From assembly GCA_027296805.1 (NCBI GenBank), contig JAPUIR010000436.1, positions 1 to 5,448 on the forward strand: 5,448 bases of DNA, written 5' to 3'. Under the pieces are notes generated by a model, which saw only the letters and a program-made list of their open reading frames with translations, was not told the origin of the DNA and made no database searches. Position numbers and translations under genes: made by a program. The stretch comes from Chloroflexota bacterium (GTDB lineage Bacteria; Chloroflexota; Dehalococcoidia; Bin125). Positions 1 to 5,448 of the stretch are shown here, in pieces. Every line of letters begins with the position of its first letter. The stretch's first letter is position 1.

Positions 1-1424
1 CTGACCAGGGCTGGACGGTGATCGAAGCCTGTCGGGACACCGTCAGCGGCTTCACGCTGGAGCGGACCAGCCTCGACCGCGTGCGGGGGCTGGCACAGAC
101 GGGTGCGATCGAGGTCGTGCTCGCCCACGCCCTGGACCGCGTGAGCCGCAAGCAGACCCACGTCGCCATTCTGGTCGAGGAGATGGAGGAGGCCGGGGTC
201 GAACTGGATTTCGTCACGGAGGACTTCGAGGACACCGCCGTGGGGCAGTTGGTGCGCTCAGTCAAGGCCTTCGCCGCCGAGTTCGAGCGCGAGAAGATCG
301 CGGAGCGCACGATGCGGGGCAAGCTGGCGCGGGCCGCCGCCGGGAAGCTGCCTCAGGGCACTGGGAAGGGCTGCTACGGCTACATCTACAACCGGGGAAC
401 TGGGCACCGGGAGATCGAGCCAGCGCAGGCTGAGATCGTGCGGCGCACGTTCCAGCGGTACGCCGAGACCCGCTCCTTTTCGGCGGTGGCCCGCGAACTG
501 AACGCGGACGCTGTCCCCGCCTTTGGCGGCGGCAAGTGGTATCCATCCACCGTCCGTCGGCTCCTGATGAACCCCAGCTACGTCGGTCGCCCGACCTACC
601 GCCGCCTACAGCGCACGCGCAACGGCCTCCGGGCGCGCCCCCGCGAGGAGTGGATCACCATCAAGGGTGCCGCGCCTGCGCTCGTGGACGAGGCGCTCTG
701 GAGTCGAGTGCAGGCGGTACTCGATGATCCGGAGCGGACAAGACCCCGCCAGACCACTCGCCACTACCTACTGCGGAGCCGGGTACGTTGTGCGCGCTGC
801 GACGCCGCCATGGTGGGGCAGACGCAAGTGTCCAAAGGCCGGGACTACCGCTACTACCGCTGCCGCCACGCCTACAACTCGCTGACCAAGCACTCGTGTG
901 AGGCGAAGTACGTGCGTGGGGATCGCCTCGAAGCTCGCGTCTGGGACGAGGTGCGACGGGTCCTGTCGGACCCCACCATCGTGCTCGACCAATTGCGCCA
1001 TCACTACCGGCAGAACGGTGGGGAAGACGGGGCGCAGGTATCTGCCGAGGTGACGAAGCTGGCCGCCCAGGAGCAGCGCCTGGTGCGCCTCTACGGGCTC
1101 GGCCAGGTGGACGAGGGAGTGGTCATCGCTGAGTTGCAGGCCGTGCGCGAGCGTCGGGAGGCCCTGGATTCGCGATCGACGCCCGTCGCGCTGCCGGACC
1201 CCGATCGTATAGACGACGTTGAGTTGAACACGATCTGCCAGGGGGTGCTGGCCTGGTTGGACGACGCGAGCGAGGCAGACCGGGAACAGGTGCTGGAGGC
1301 GCTCCAGATCCGCATCACGGCCAGCCCCGAGGAAGCGGAGATGGTCGGGGTCCTCCCGGTAGTGTCTCCAGAGTTTGTGAGCGTTGAGCGTTCATCCCGA
1401 TGTTCGTCCAGTGGTGATCAGTAA
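1..1424 (+). CDS. Large serine recombinase / site-specific integrase (5' end cut by window)
   Basis: Large serine recombinases cut and rejoin DNA at attachment sites through a serine-DNA intermediate and usually move phages or integrative elements. The reading frame is open to the left edge (first whole codon at 3), and the residues before the GTG at 18 (DQGWT) already fit the family, so the real start and the catalytic serine lie outside the window. Counting from that GTG as residue 1, the end of the resolvase catalytic domain shows the conserved LDRVSR motif (D40, R41, R44) and the linker-helix segment AEFEREKIAERT near 87-98. The central recombinase domain spans about 105-240, with GYIYN and the motif LLMNPSYVGRPTYRR at 182-196. 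A zinc-ribbon follows, with Cys258, Cys261, Cys282 and Cys294, then a charged probable coiled coil around 342-385 and a short C-terminal tail. Nothing looks broken in the visible 473 codons. No cargo gene is recognisable to the right, so any element body is probably to the left. The family call is firm; phage, conjugative element or transposon cannot be decided. Confidence 0.95.
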   Translation, partial: DQGWTVIEACRDTVSGFTLERTSLDRVRGLAQTGAIEVVLAHALDRVSRKQTHVAILVEEMEEAGVELDFVTEDFEDTAVGQLVRSVKAFAAEFEREKIAERTMRGKLARAAAGKLPQGTGKGCYGYIYNRGTGHREIEPAQAEIVRRTFQRYAETRSFSAVARELNADAVPAFGGGKWYPSTVRRLLMNPSYVGRPTYRRLQRTRNGLRARPREEWITIKGAAPALVDEALWSRVQAVLDDPERTRPRQTTRHYLLRSRVRCARCDAAMVGQTQVSKGRDYRYYRCRHAYNSLTKHSCEAKYVRGDRLEARVWDEVRRVLSDPTIVLDQLRHHYRQNGGEDGAQVSAEVTKLAAQEQRLVRLYGLGQVDEGVVIAELQAVRERREALDSRSTPVALPDPDRIDDVELNTICQGVLAWLDDASEADREQVLEALQIRITASPEEAEMVGVLPVVSPEFVSVERSSRCSSSGDQ

Positions 1425-1442
1425 CCGCTGAGCCACTGCCAC

Positions 1443-1494
1443 CGCCCCTCGAAGTTCGGTCACGCTGCTCGTGAAGAGAGGGCATTGAGGGGCG
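1443..1494. repeat. Nested inverted repeat downstream of the recombinase gene
   Basis: The arm CGCCCCTCGA at 1443-1452 pairs with TTGAGGGGCG at 1485-1494 (nine Watson-Crick pairs plus one G-U). Inside the 32-nt loop a second hairpin is possible: TCACG at 1460-1464 with CGTGA at 1470-1474. There is no T-tract after it, so it is not a classic intrinsic terminator. Its position 18 bp after the recombinase stop is compatible with a structured transcript end, a recombinase or regulator binding site, or part of an element end. Function is not shown by the sequence. Confidence 0.45.
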
Positions 1495-1564
1495 TCTGCC
1501 TCCGGAAAGGCCGCGAGCGACGGGGCAGGAAGGAACTTGTCGGCCGGTCCGCGCGTTTCTGCTT

Positions 1565-1572
1565 GAGGAGGA
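1565..1572 (+). promoter_or_regulatory. Strong Shine-Dalgarno site for the membrane protein gene
   Basis: The purine run GAGGAGGA, containing AGGAGG at 1566-1571, ends four to five bases before the GTG at 1577. It is the only strong ribosome binding site seen in the window and fixes GTG 1577 as the start of the downstream gene. No convincing promoter was found in the 150 bp upstream. Confidence 0.75.
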
Positions 1573-1576
1573 CCGT

Positions 1577-2392
1577 GTGAGGGCAGTCGTCGTTTGGACG
1601 CTGGGCACGGCATACGTGCTGGCCGCGCTTGCAAGCGTGGTGGCGGTGGTGTGGGCGGCCGATCATGAGGACAACAGCGTCGATCCGACGCATTGGGCGG
1701 TTGGTGCGTTGGTCGTGTTGGCGCCGCTGGGGTTGTATGGCGCGTGGTTGCTGGGTGGGGCGTGGATTCGTGAGCGACTCGTGGGGAGCCAATTGCGGCT
1801 CGCGGTGGGCGTGGCCGTCATGGTGGCTGTCACCGCGGCGTTGGCGTTTGGCGCGCAAGCGCTCATCGCCGACGCCAGCGCTTGTGGTGACGATGATTGC
1901 GTGAGGCTCGTGGTACCGGTCGCGCTTGCGTGCATGCTCGGAGCGTGGAGTTTGCCGGTCGGGCTTTCGACGTTGCGGCGCGTGCGGTACCCGGTTCCGC
2001 TGAGGAGCGCAGCGCTGGTTGCCGTATCGATCACGTTGGTGGCCGGCTTGGCAGCGGCGGTGCAGCGGACCGGGCAAGAGGACGACTACGCCGATTTGGC
2101 GATCGCCGTCATTCTGTTGATGTGGATCCTGCCCGCGCTCGTGGCGGTGGCGGCCATGGGGGTGCTGCGCGGCCCGATGGGAAGTGCGGCGCATCGCACA
2201 GTTGTCAGCCGGACGGCAGCAGGGTATTTGGTTGGCGTCGGAAGCTGGTTCCTCGCATTGCCGTTTGCGGCGGGGGTTGATAGCGACGCTCTCCCGGTTC
2301 TGTTGGGGGTGTCGGGAGGTCCGGGAGCAGTGTTGCTGGCGTTGGGACTGGCGGTATTGATACATCGGGCGAGGGTGGCCGATCGGTGCTGA
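1577..2392 (+). CDS. Unrecognised integral membrane protein with about eight helices
   Basis: I do not recognise the family. The 271-residue product is almost all membrane segments, at roughly 3-26, 40-63, 75-95, 110-131, 143-163, 173-194, 214-232 and 239-262. Alternate loops carry opposite charges: basic ones such as IRERLVGSQLR (64-74), LRRVRYPVPLR (133-143) and the stretch 197-212, against acidic ones at 28-37, 98-108 and 166-172. By the positive-inside rule both ends are cytoplasmic. The outer loop between helices 3 and 4 holds Cys103 and Cys108 in CGDDDC, which could form a disulfide or bind a metal. There is no soluble domain and no visible catalytic motif, so transport, sensing or a structural role are all open. 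The GTG start is supported by a strong Shine-Dalgarno site. Codons are rich in TTG, GTG and GCG, unlike the neighbours, which may mean separate ancestry. The gene is separated from both flanking genes and is probably transcribed alone. Confidence 0.8.
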   Translation: MRAVVVWTLGTAYVLAALASVVAVVWAADHEDNSVDPTHWAVGALVVLAPLGLYGAWLLGGAWIRERLVGSQLRLAVGVAVMVAVTAALAFGAQALIADASACGDDDCVRLVVPVALACMLGAWSLPVGLSTLRRVRYPVPLRSAALVAVSITLVAGLAAAVQRTGQEDDYADLAIAVILLMWILPALVAVAAMGVLRGPMGSAAHRTVVSRTAAGYLVGVGSWFLALPFAAGVDSDALPVLLGVSGGPGAVLLALGLAVLIHRARVADRC

Positions 2393-2410
2393 TCGGCGCC
2401 GATCGGTGCA
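2378..2410. repeat. Phased GATCGG repeats with a 14-bp palindrome over the stop codon
   Basis: GATCGG occurs three times at exact 10-bp spacing (2381, 2391, 2401). The 12-mer GCCGATCGGTGC is repeated exactly at 2378-2389 and 2398-2409, and GATCGGCGCCGATC at 2391-2404 is a perfect palindrome. The block overlaps the stop codon (2390-2392) of the membrane protein gene. One-turn spacing places the units on the same DNA face, as in some regulator sites, but a chance slippage repeat is equally possible. Confidence 0.5.
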
Positions 2411-2502
2411 GCCGGGGGCAGTCGAGTGGACCGCAGGACGCTGGGGGACATCGTTTCGAAGCCGCACTTCGGCCAGCCGGTGTCCAACGGCAACTAAGCG
2501 AC

Positions 2503-2520
2503 AGACGATTGGCGTCTTTT
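2503..2520 (+). terminator. Small terminator-like hairpin followed by T4
   Basis: AGACG (2503-2507) can pair with CGTCT (2513-2517) around the five-base loop ATTGG, and four Ts run from 2517 to 2520. The stem is short for an intrinsic terminator, so efficiency would be modest. It is well placed to end transcripts coming from the membrane protein gene before the SulP gene. Confidence 0.35.
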
Positions 2521-2547
2521 GAGACCACAGTCGGACCCTCCGATACC
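2519..2547 (+). promoter_or_regulatory. Possible sigma70-type promoter for the SulP gene
   Basis: TTGAGA at 2519-2524 matches five of six bases of the -35 consensus, and GATACC at 2542-2547 lies 17 bp downstream as a poor -10 element (three of six). It falls directly after the terminator-like hairpin and about 70 bp before the preferred SulP start, which is a sensible location. The -10 match is weak, so this is a candidate only. Confidence 0.28.
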
Positions 2548-2618
2548 ATTGAGCTTCCCTTGTCATCTGATCCTGGGTGCCGGCTCATGCTTTCGTGGGC
2601 TGTACGCGAAAGATCTGC

Positions 2619-4208
2619 ATGCTCCGTCTGATTCGATCCGAACGGACGAACGTCCGAAGCGACGTTCTGTCTGGGACAACCGTGGCTTTGGCGCTAATAC
2701 CGGAGGCGATCGCCTTCGCGTTCGTCGCCGGCGTCGCGCCGATGGTGGGGCTCTACGGCGCCGTCATTATGGGGTTCATGACGGCGATCTTTGGCGGACG
2801 CCCGGGCATGATCTCCGGCGCCACGGCCGCGACAGCCGTCGTCATGGTTTCCTTGGTCGCGGAGCATGGCGTGCAGTATCTCTTCGCCACGCTTCTCCTG
2901 GCGGGCTTGTTTCAAGTACTCGCCGGCGTCCTCCGCCTGGGGAAGTTCATCCGCCTGGTCCCTCACCCTGTCATGTTCGGCTTCGTCAACGGTCTGGCGA
3001 TCGTGATCTTCCTCGCCCAGCTGGAGCAGTTCGAGATCCACGACCCTCTCACCGGGTCGCTGACTTGGATCCAGGGGGAACTGCTCTACACCATGGCGAT
3101 TTTGATCGCGGTGACGATGGCGATCATGCACTTCTTGCCCAAGGTCACCACGGCCATTCCGGCCGGACTCGTGGCCATCGCGGTGGTCACATTGGCGGTC
3201 GTTGGCTTCGACCTGGAGGCGCGAACGGTCATCGATTTTGTACGCGATCGGTTGCCGGCAGATCAGGCGGCCGCGGCCACGCTGAGCGGGAGTCTGCCGA
3301 GCTTCGCCATCCCCGATGTCCCCTGGAGCAGCGAAACTCTCCGCATCATTCTGCCGTTCGCTTTCTTGATCGCGGCCATCGGCCTGATCGAGTCCCTGCT
3401 GACCCTGACGCTGATTGATGACATCACCGGAACCCGTGGCCGCAGTAATCGCGAGTGCGTCGGCCAGGGCATCGCCAATGCGACGAATGGATTCTTTGGC
3501 GGAATGGGGGGATGCGCGATGATCGGGCAGTCCATGATCAACATCAAATCCGGCGGCCGCGGCCGCCTCTCCGGCATCACCGCGGCCGTCGTGCTGCTCG
3601 TGCTGATCCTGTTCGGTGCGAGCCTTATTGAGATCATTCCCTTGGCGGCCTTGGTCGGCATCATGTTCATGGTCGTCGTGGGAACATTCGAATGGTCCTC
3701 CTTGCGCATCATGCACAAGATTCCGATGACCGATGCCTTCATCATCGTCTTGGTCTCGGGCGTGACCGTCGCCTTCGATTTGGCGATCGCGGTCATCGTT
3801 GGCGTCATCGTCTCCGCGCTGGTCTTCGCTTGGAAACATGCGCAGCACATCGAAGTGGATACCTACGAAGACGCGAACGGTTACAAGGTCTACGACCTTC
3901 GCGGCCCGATCTACTTTGGTTCGATCGCGAACTTCAAAGAGCTGTTCGATCCGCAGGGCGACCCGGATGACGTTGTGATCGAGTTCAAACGATCGCGTAT
4001 CAGCGATCACTCCGGCATTGAGGCGCTGGACGCGCTCTCGGAGAAGTACGAGGCCTTGGGCAAAACGCTCCACCTGCGGCATCTCAGCCCTGCCTGTCGG
4101 GAGTTGCTGGAGCGTGCCGGCGATCTCTGCGAAGTGAACGTCCTCGAAGACCCGACCTACCGTGTTTCGACGGAACTGCTCCACCCCCCCGTCCCGTCCA
4201 GGGGATGA
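2619..4208 (+). CDS. SulP-family inorganic anion transporter with STAS domain
   Basis: SulP (SLC26-related) proteins carry anions such as sulfate, bicarbonate or dicarboxylates across the inner membrane; the substrate here cannot be told. The 529-residue product has normal family length. The membrane domain (about 15-405) shows the TM1 motif ALIPEAIAF with Glu29, the signature PMVGLYGAV at 41-49, ISGATAAT at 65-72, PHPVMFGFVNG at 115-125, GLIESLLTL around 255-263, and a glycine-rich GGMGGCAMIGQS at 294-305. The cytoplasmic STAS domain runs from about 411 to 515, with the conserved loop DHSG at 463-466 and LHLRHLSPACRELL at 484-497. Start: ATG 2619 gives the usual MLRLIR N-terminus just ahead of the conserved region; a GTG at 2577 would add 14 atypical residues. 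Neither start has a good ribosome binding site. Glu29 favours proton coupling, because related proton-coupled SulP symporters have a TM1 glutamate, whereas BicA-type sodium-bicarbonate carriers lack it. The gene converges on the ABC permease and probably stands alone. Confidence 0.93.
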   Translation: MLRLIRSERTNVRSDVLSGTTVALALIPEAIAFAFVAGVAPMVGLYGAVIMGFMTAIFGGRPGMISGATAATAVVMVSLVAEHGVQYLFATLLLAGLFQVLAGVLRLGKFIRLVPHPVMFGFVNGLAIVIFLAQLEQFEIHDPLTGSLTWIQGELLYTMAILIAVTMAIMHFLPKVTTAIPAGLVAIAVVTLAVVGFDLEARTVIDFVRDRLPADQAAAATLSGSLPSFAIPDVPWSSETLRIILPFAFLIAAIGLIESLLTLTLIDDITGTRGRSNRECVGQGIANATNGFFGGMGGCAMIGQSMINIKSGGRGRLSGITAAVVLLVLILFGASLIEIIPLAALVGIMFMVVVGTFEWSSLRIMHKIPMTDAFIIVLVSGVTVAFDLAIAVIVGVIVSALVFAWKHAQHIEVDTYEDANGYKVYDLRGPIYFGSIANFKELFDPQGDPDDVVIEFKRSRISDHSGIEALDALSEKYEALGKTLHLRHLSPACRELLERAGDLCEVNVLEDPTYRVSTELLHPPVPSRG

Positions 4209-4230
4209 CCGTCGCGCTCTGCAACGTTGA

Positions 4231-4260
4231 AGCGGAGCTTGCCCGCTGACACCGTCAGTG
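4231..4260. terminator. Overlapping short hairpins in the convergent gap
   Basis: The 85-bp gap between the two converging stop codons holds CGCTGAC (4244-4250), which pairs with GTCAGTG (4254-4260) around ACC with one G-U pair. A competing stem joins AGCGG (4231-4235) and CCGCT (4243-4247). No T-tract follows on either strand, so a bidirectional terminator role rests mainly on position. Confidence 0.3.
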
Positions 4261-4293
4261 CCTACAGCACCCCGACACCAGAGTCTCGCGATG

Positions 4294-5448
4294 TCACTCG
4301 TTGCGCAGCGCTGCGATCGGATCGACAGCGGTGGCGCGATAGGCCGGGTAGCTGCCGCTGATCAGCCCGATGCCAGCCGCGACGACGAAGGCGACGATCA
4401 CGCTCCAGGGTTGGATCAGTGTCGTGATCTCTTGACCGGCGATCGTGCGGTCGTCGATCCCAAGGGACAGGCCGACTCCGACCGCGATTCCCAGCAAGCC
4501 GCCGCCAACCGTGAGCACGAGCGCCTCGGTCACGAACTGGGTCACGATGTCGCGGCCTCGGGCACCCACGGCCCGCCGGATTCCGATCTCCCGGGTCCGC
4601 TCCGTGACCGAGACCAGCATGATGTTCATGACTCCGATCGCACCCACCAGCAGGGAGATCCCGGCGATGCTGCCGAGCAGGATCGACATCGTCGTGCTGA
4701 CGCTGGTGGCGGCATCGAGGAGGTCGTTCTGCGTGGTGACGATGAAGTCGTCATCGCCGTGGCGGAAGCCGATGACGTCCGTGATCAGGGCCGCGACGCC
4801 CTCTTTGTCCGCATCCGAATCCAGGCGAATGTTGATCTGGCTGACGTTGACGTCACCGGCGGCGTTGCGTAGCAGGGCGCCGAGCCGTTGCTGAAGGGCG
4901 TTGACCGGGATGAAGACGAAGGTGTCGTCGTCCGTCGCGCCGCCGCGCTCTTCCATGATTCCCACCACGTCGAACTCCAGCACGATGCGCCCGCCGCCCA
5001 GGGAAACGCTCACGTTGTCGCCGATCGCGCCGCCGTCGGGGAAGAGGGTGGCGGCCACCGTGGCGCCGAGCACGATGGAGAGGGAGCCGTCCTCGACGTC
5101 TTGGAGGGTGATGAAGCTCCCTTGGGCCAGGCTGGCCTGACGAACGAAGGGGTAGTCGCTCGTGGTTCCGATCACCGTGACGGCTTGGTTGGCGACGCCA
5201 CCGATCGCCTGGGCGTTGATGCTGATCTGTGGCGCGACGCCCAGCACGCCGGGGATGTTGGCCTCCGCCACGGCCTCGGCGTCGCCGAGCACGAGGCTGG
5301 TCGCCTGACCGGCGGCTCCTTGCTGATTGCCGTCGGTGCCGGGCTGCACGAACATGAGGTCGCTGCCAAGGCCACGAATCTCGGCCGCCACTCCTTCTTG
5401 CGTGCCCTGCCCCACCGCGATCAGGACGATCACTGAGCTCACGCCGAT
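4294..5448 (-). CDS. MacB/FtsX-type ABC transporter permease (N-terminus cut by window)
   Basis: This is the membrane subunit of a type VII (MacB-like) ABC transporter, which couples cytoplasmic ATP hydrolysis to movements of an extracytoplasmic domain, typically for efflux or lipoprotein/peptide handling. The frame is open to the right edge: two residues (IG) precede the GTG at 5442-5440 and complete the first-helix motif IGVSSVIVLIAVGQG, so that GTG is internal. Numbering from it, the extracytoplasmic MacB_PCD-like domain covers about 15-245, and the FtsX domain follows with helices near 253-277, 303-328 and 346-366. The hallmark segments are GAIGVMNIMLVSVTERTREI (267-286), GIRRAVGARGRDI (287-299), and the ending DPIAALRNE. 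No ATPase motifs are visible; an ATPase may be a separate gene, or fused to the missing N-terminus as in E. coli MacB. The partner genes should lie beyond 5448. The substrate is unknown. The family call is firm, but the narrower name MacB is not justified. Confidence 0.93.
   Translation of the reverse strand: MGVSSVIVLIAVGQGTQEGVAAEIRGLGSDLMFVQPGTDGNQQGAAGQATSLVLGDAEAVAEANIPGVLGVAPQISINAQAIGGVANQAVTVIGTTSDYPFVRQASLAQGSFITLQDVEDGSLSIVLGATVAATLFPDGGAIGDNVSVSLGGGRIVLEFDVVGIMEERGGATDDDTFVFIPVNALQQRLGALLRNAAGDVNVSQINIRLDSDADKEGVAALITDVIGFRHGDDDFIVTTQNDLLDAATSVSTTMSILLGSIAGISLLVGAIGVMNIMLVSVTERTREIGIRRAVGARGRDIVTQFVTEALVLTVGGGLLGIAVGVGLSLGIDDRTIAGQEITTLIQPWSVIVAFVVAAGIGLISGSYPAYRATAVDPIAALRNE

Larger units (their letters stand above)
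2393..2618. other. Noncoding gap with a possible degraded coding relic
   Basis: These 226 bp separate the membrane protein and the SulP transporter. No intact gene is supported on either strand; the minus-strand frames here are arginine/histidine/proline-rich shadows. In the frame of the upstream gene the sequence stays open after its stop until TAA at 2495-2497, reading DRRTLGDIVSKPHFGQPVSN near the end. This faintly resembles the C-terminal strand region of TonB-dependent receptors, and a +1 shift would continue with RQLSDRRLASF, a similar terminal-strand pattern. This is a weak resemblance from memory only. The second half holds a small terminator-like hairpin and a possible promoter, listed separately. 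Confidence 0.3.

Noticed and set aside
1460..2566. Antisense open frame of 368 codons opposite the membrane protein gene
   Set aside because: The product is dominated by Arg, His, Pro and Gln with no recognisable fold, as expected of a shadow frame, whereas the plus-strand gene has a strong ribosome binding site and coherent membrane topology.
3552..3567. Perfect 16-bp GC palindrome made of two overlapping GCGGCCGC sites inside the SulP gene
   Set aside because: It encodes the conserved-looking SGGRGRLSG segment with ordinary GC-rich codons; the coding sequence is enough to explain it.
2694..4184. Long antisense open frame of 496 codons opposite the SulP gene
   Set aside because: It mirrors the GC-rich third positions of the transporter gene; the product is rich in Asp, Arg, Gln and His with no domain pattern, while the plus strand encodes an unmistakable SulP protein.
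1..4208. A functional system linking the recombinase, the membrane protein and the SulP transporter
   Set aside because: The genes are separated by noncoding gaps of 152 and 226 bp, differ in codon use, and share no known pathway; adjacency alone does not support a joint function.
4258..5436. Plus-strand open frames opposite the ABC permease gene
   Set aside because: They are low-complexity Asp/Arg/Gln/His-rich shadow translations of a clear FtsX-family gene on the minus strand.
1..5448. CRISPR array, tRNA or rRNA gene, or toxin-antitoxin pair
   Set aside because: No regularly spaced repeats, cloverleaf-like segment, ribosomal RNA motif or small paired genes were seen in the gaps at 1425-1576, 2393-2618 or 4209-4293.

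Overview
The window is a stretch of high-G+C bacterial chromosome, or of an element integrated in it. It holds four protein-coding genes. Two are cut by the window edges: a large serine recombinase on the left (+) and a MacB/FtsX-type ABC transporter permease on the right (-). Between them lie an unrecognised eight-helix membrane protein (+) and a SulP-family anion transporter with a C-terminal STAS domain (+). Strong G/C preference at third codon positions produces long shadow ORFs on opposite strands. The phylum cannot be fixed from these genes; all four families are widespread in bacteria.

Layout. Positions 1-1424: serine recombinase lacking its first residues, including the catalytic serine. 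Positions 1425-1576: 152 bp noncoding, with a nested inverted repeat after the recombinase stop and a strong ribosome binding site before the next gene. Positions 1577-2392: the orphan membrane protein, whose G-ending codon use (TTG, GTG, GCG) differs visibly from its neighbours. Positions 2393-2618: noncoding gap with phased 10-bp repeats, a palindrome, a small terminator-like hairpin, a possible promoter and a possible gene relic. Positions 2619-4208: SulP transporter. Positions 4209-4293: short convergent gap. Positions 4294-5448, minus strand: ABC permease, running off the right edge.

How the parts relate. The genes do not form an evident pathway. The recombinase is probably the integration/excision enzyme of a mobile element whose other genes would lie to the left; its downstream noncoding region is a plausible, unproven element boundary. 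The SulP gene appears to be a stand-alone transporter gene, and the permease faces it and belongs to a transcription unit to the right that should also supply an ATPase. I do not see strong evidence for a new multi-gene system. The most distinctive items are the orphan membrane protein with its cysteine-bearing acidic outer loop, the structured DNA after the recombinase, and the phased repeat block around 2381-2410.
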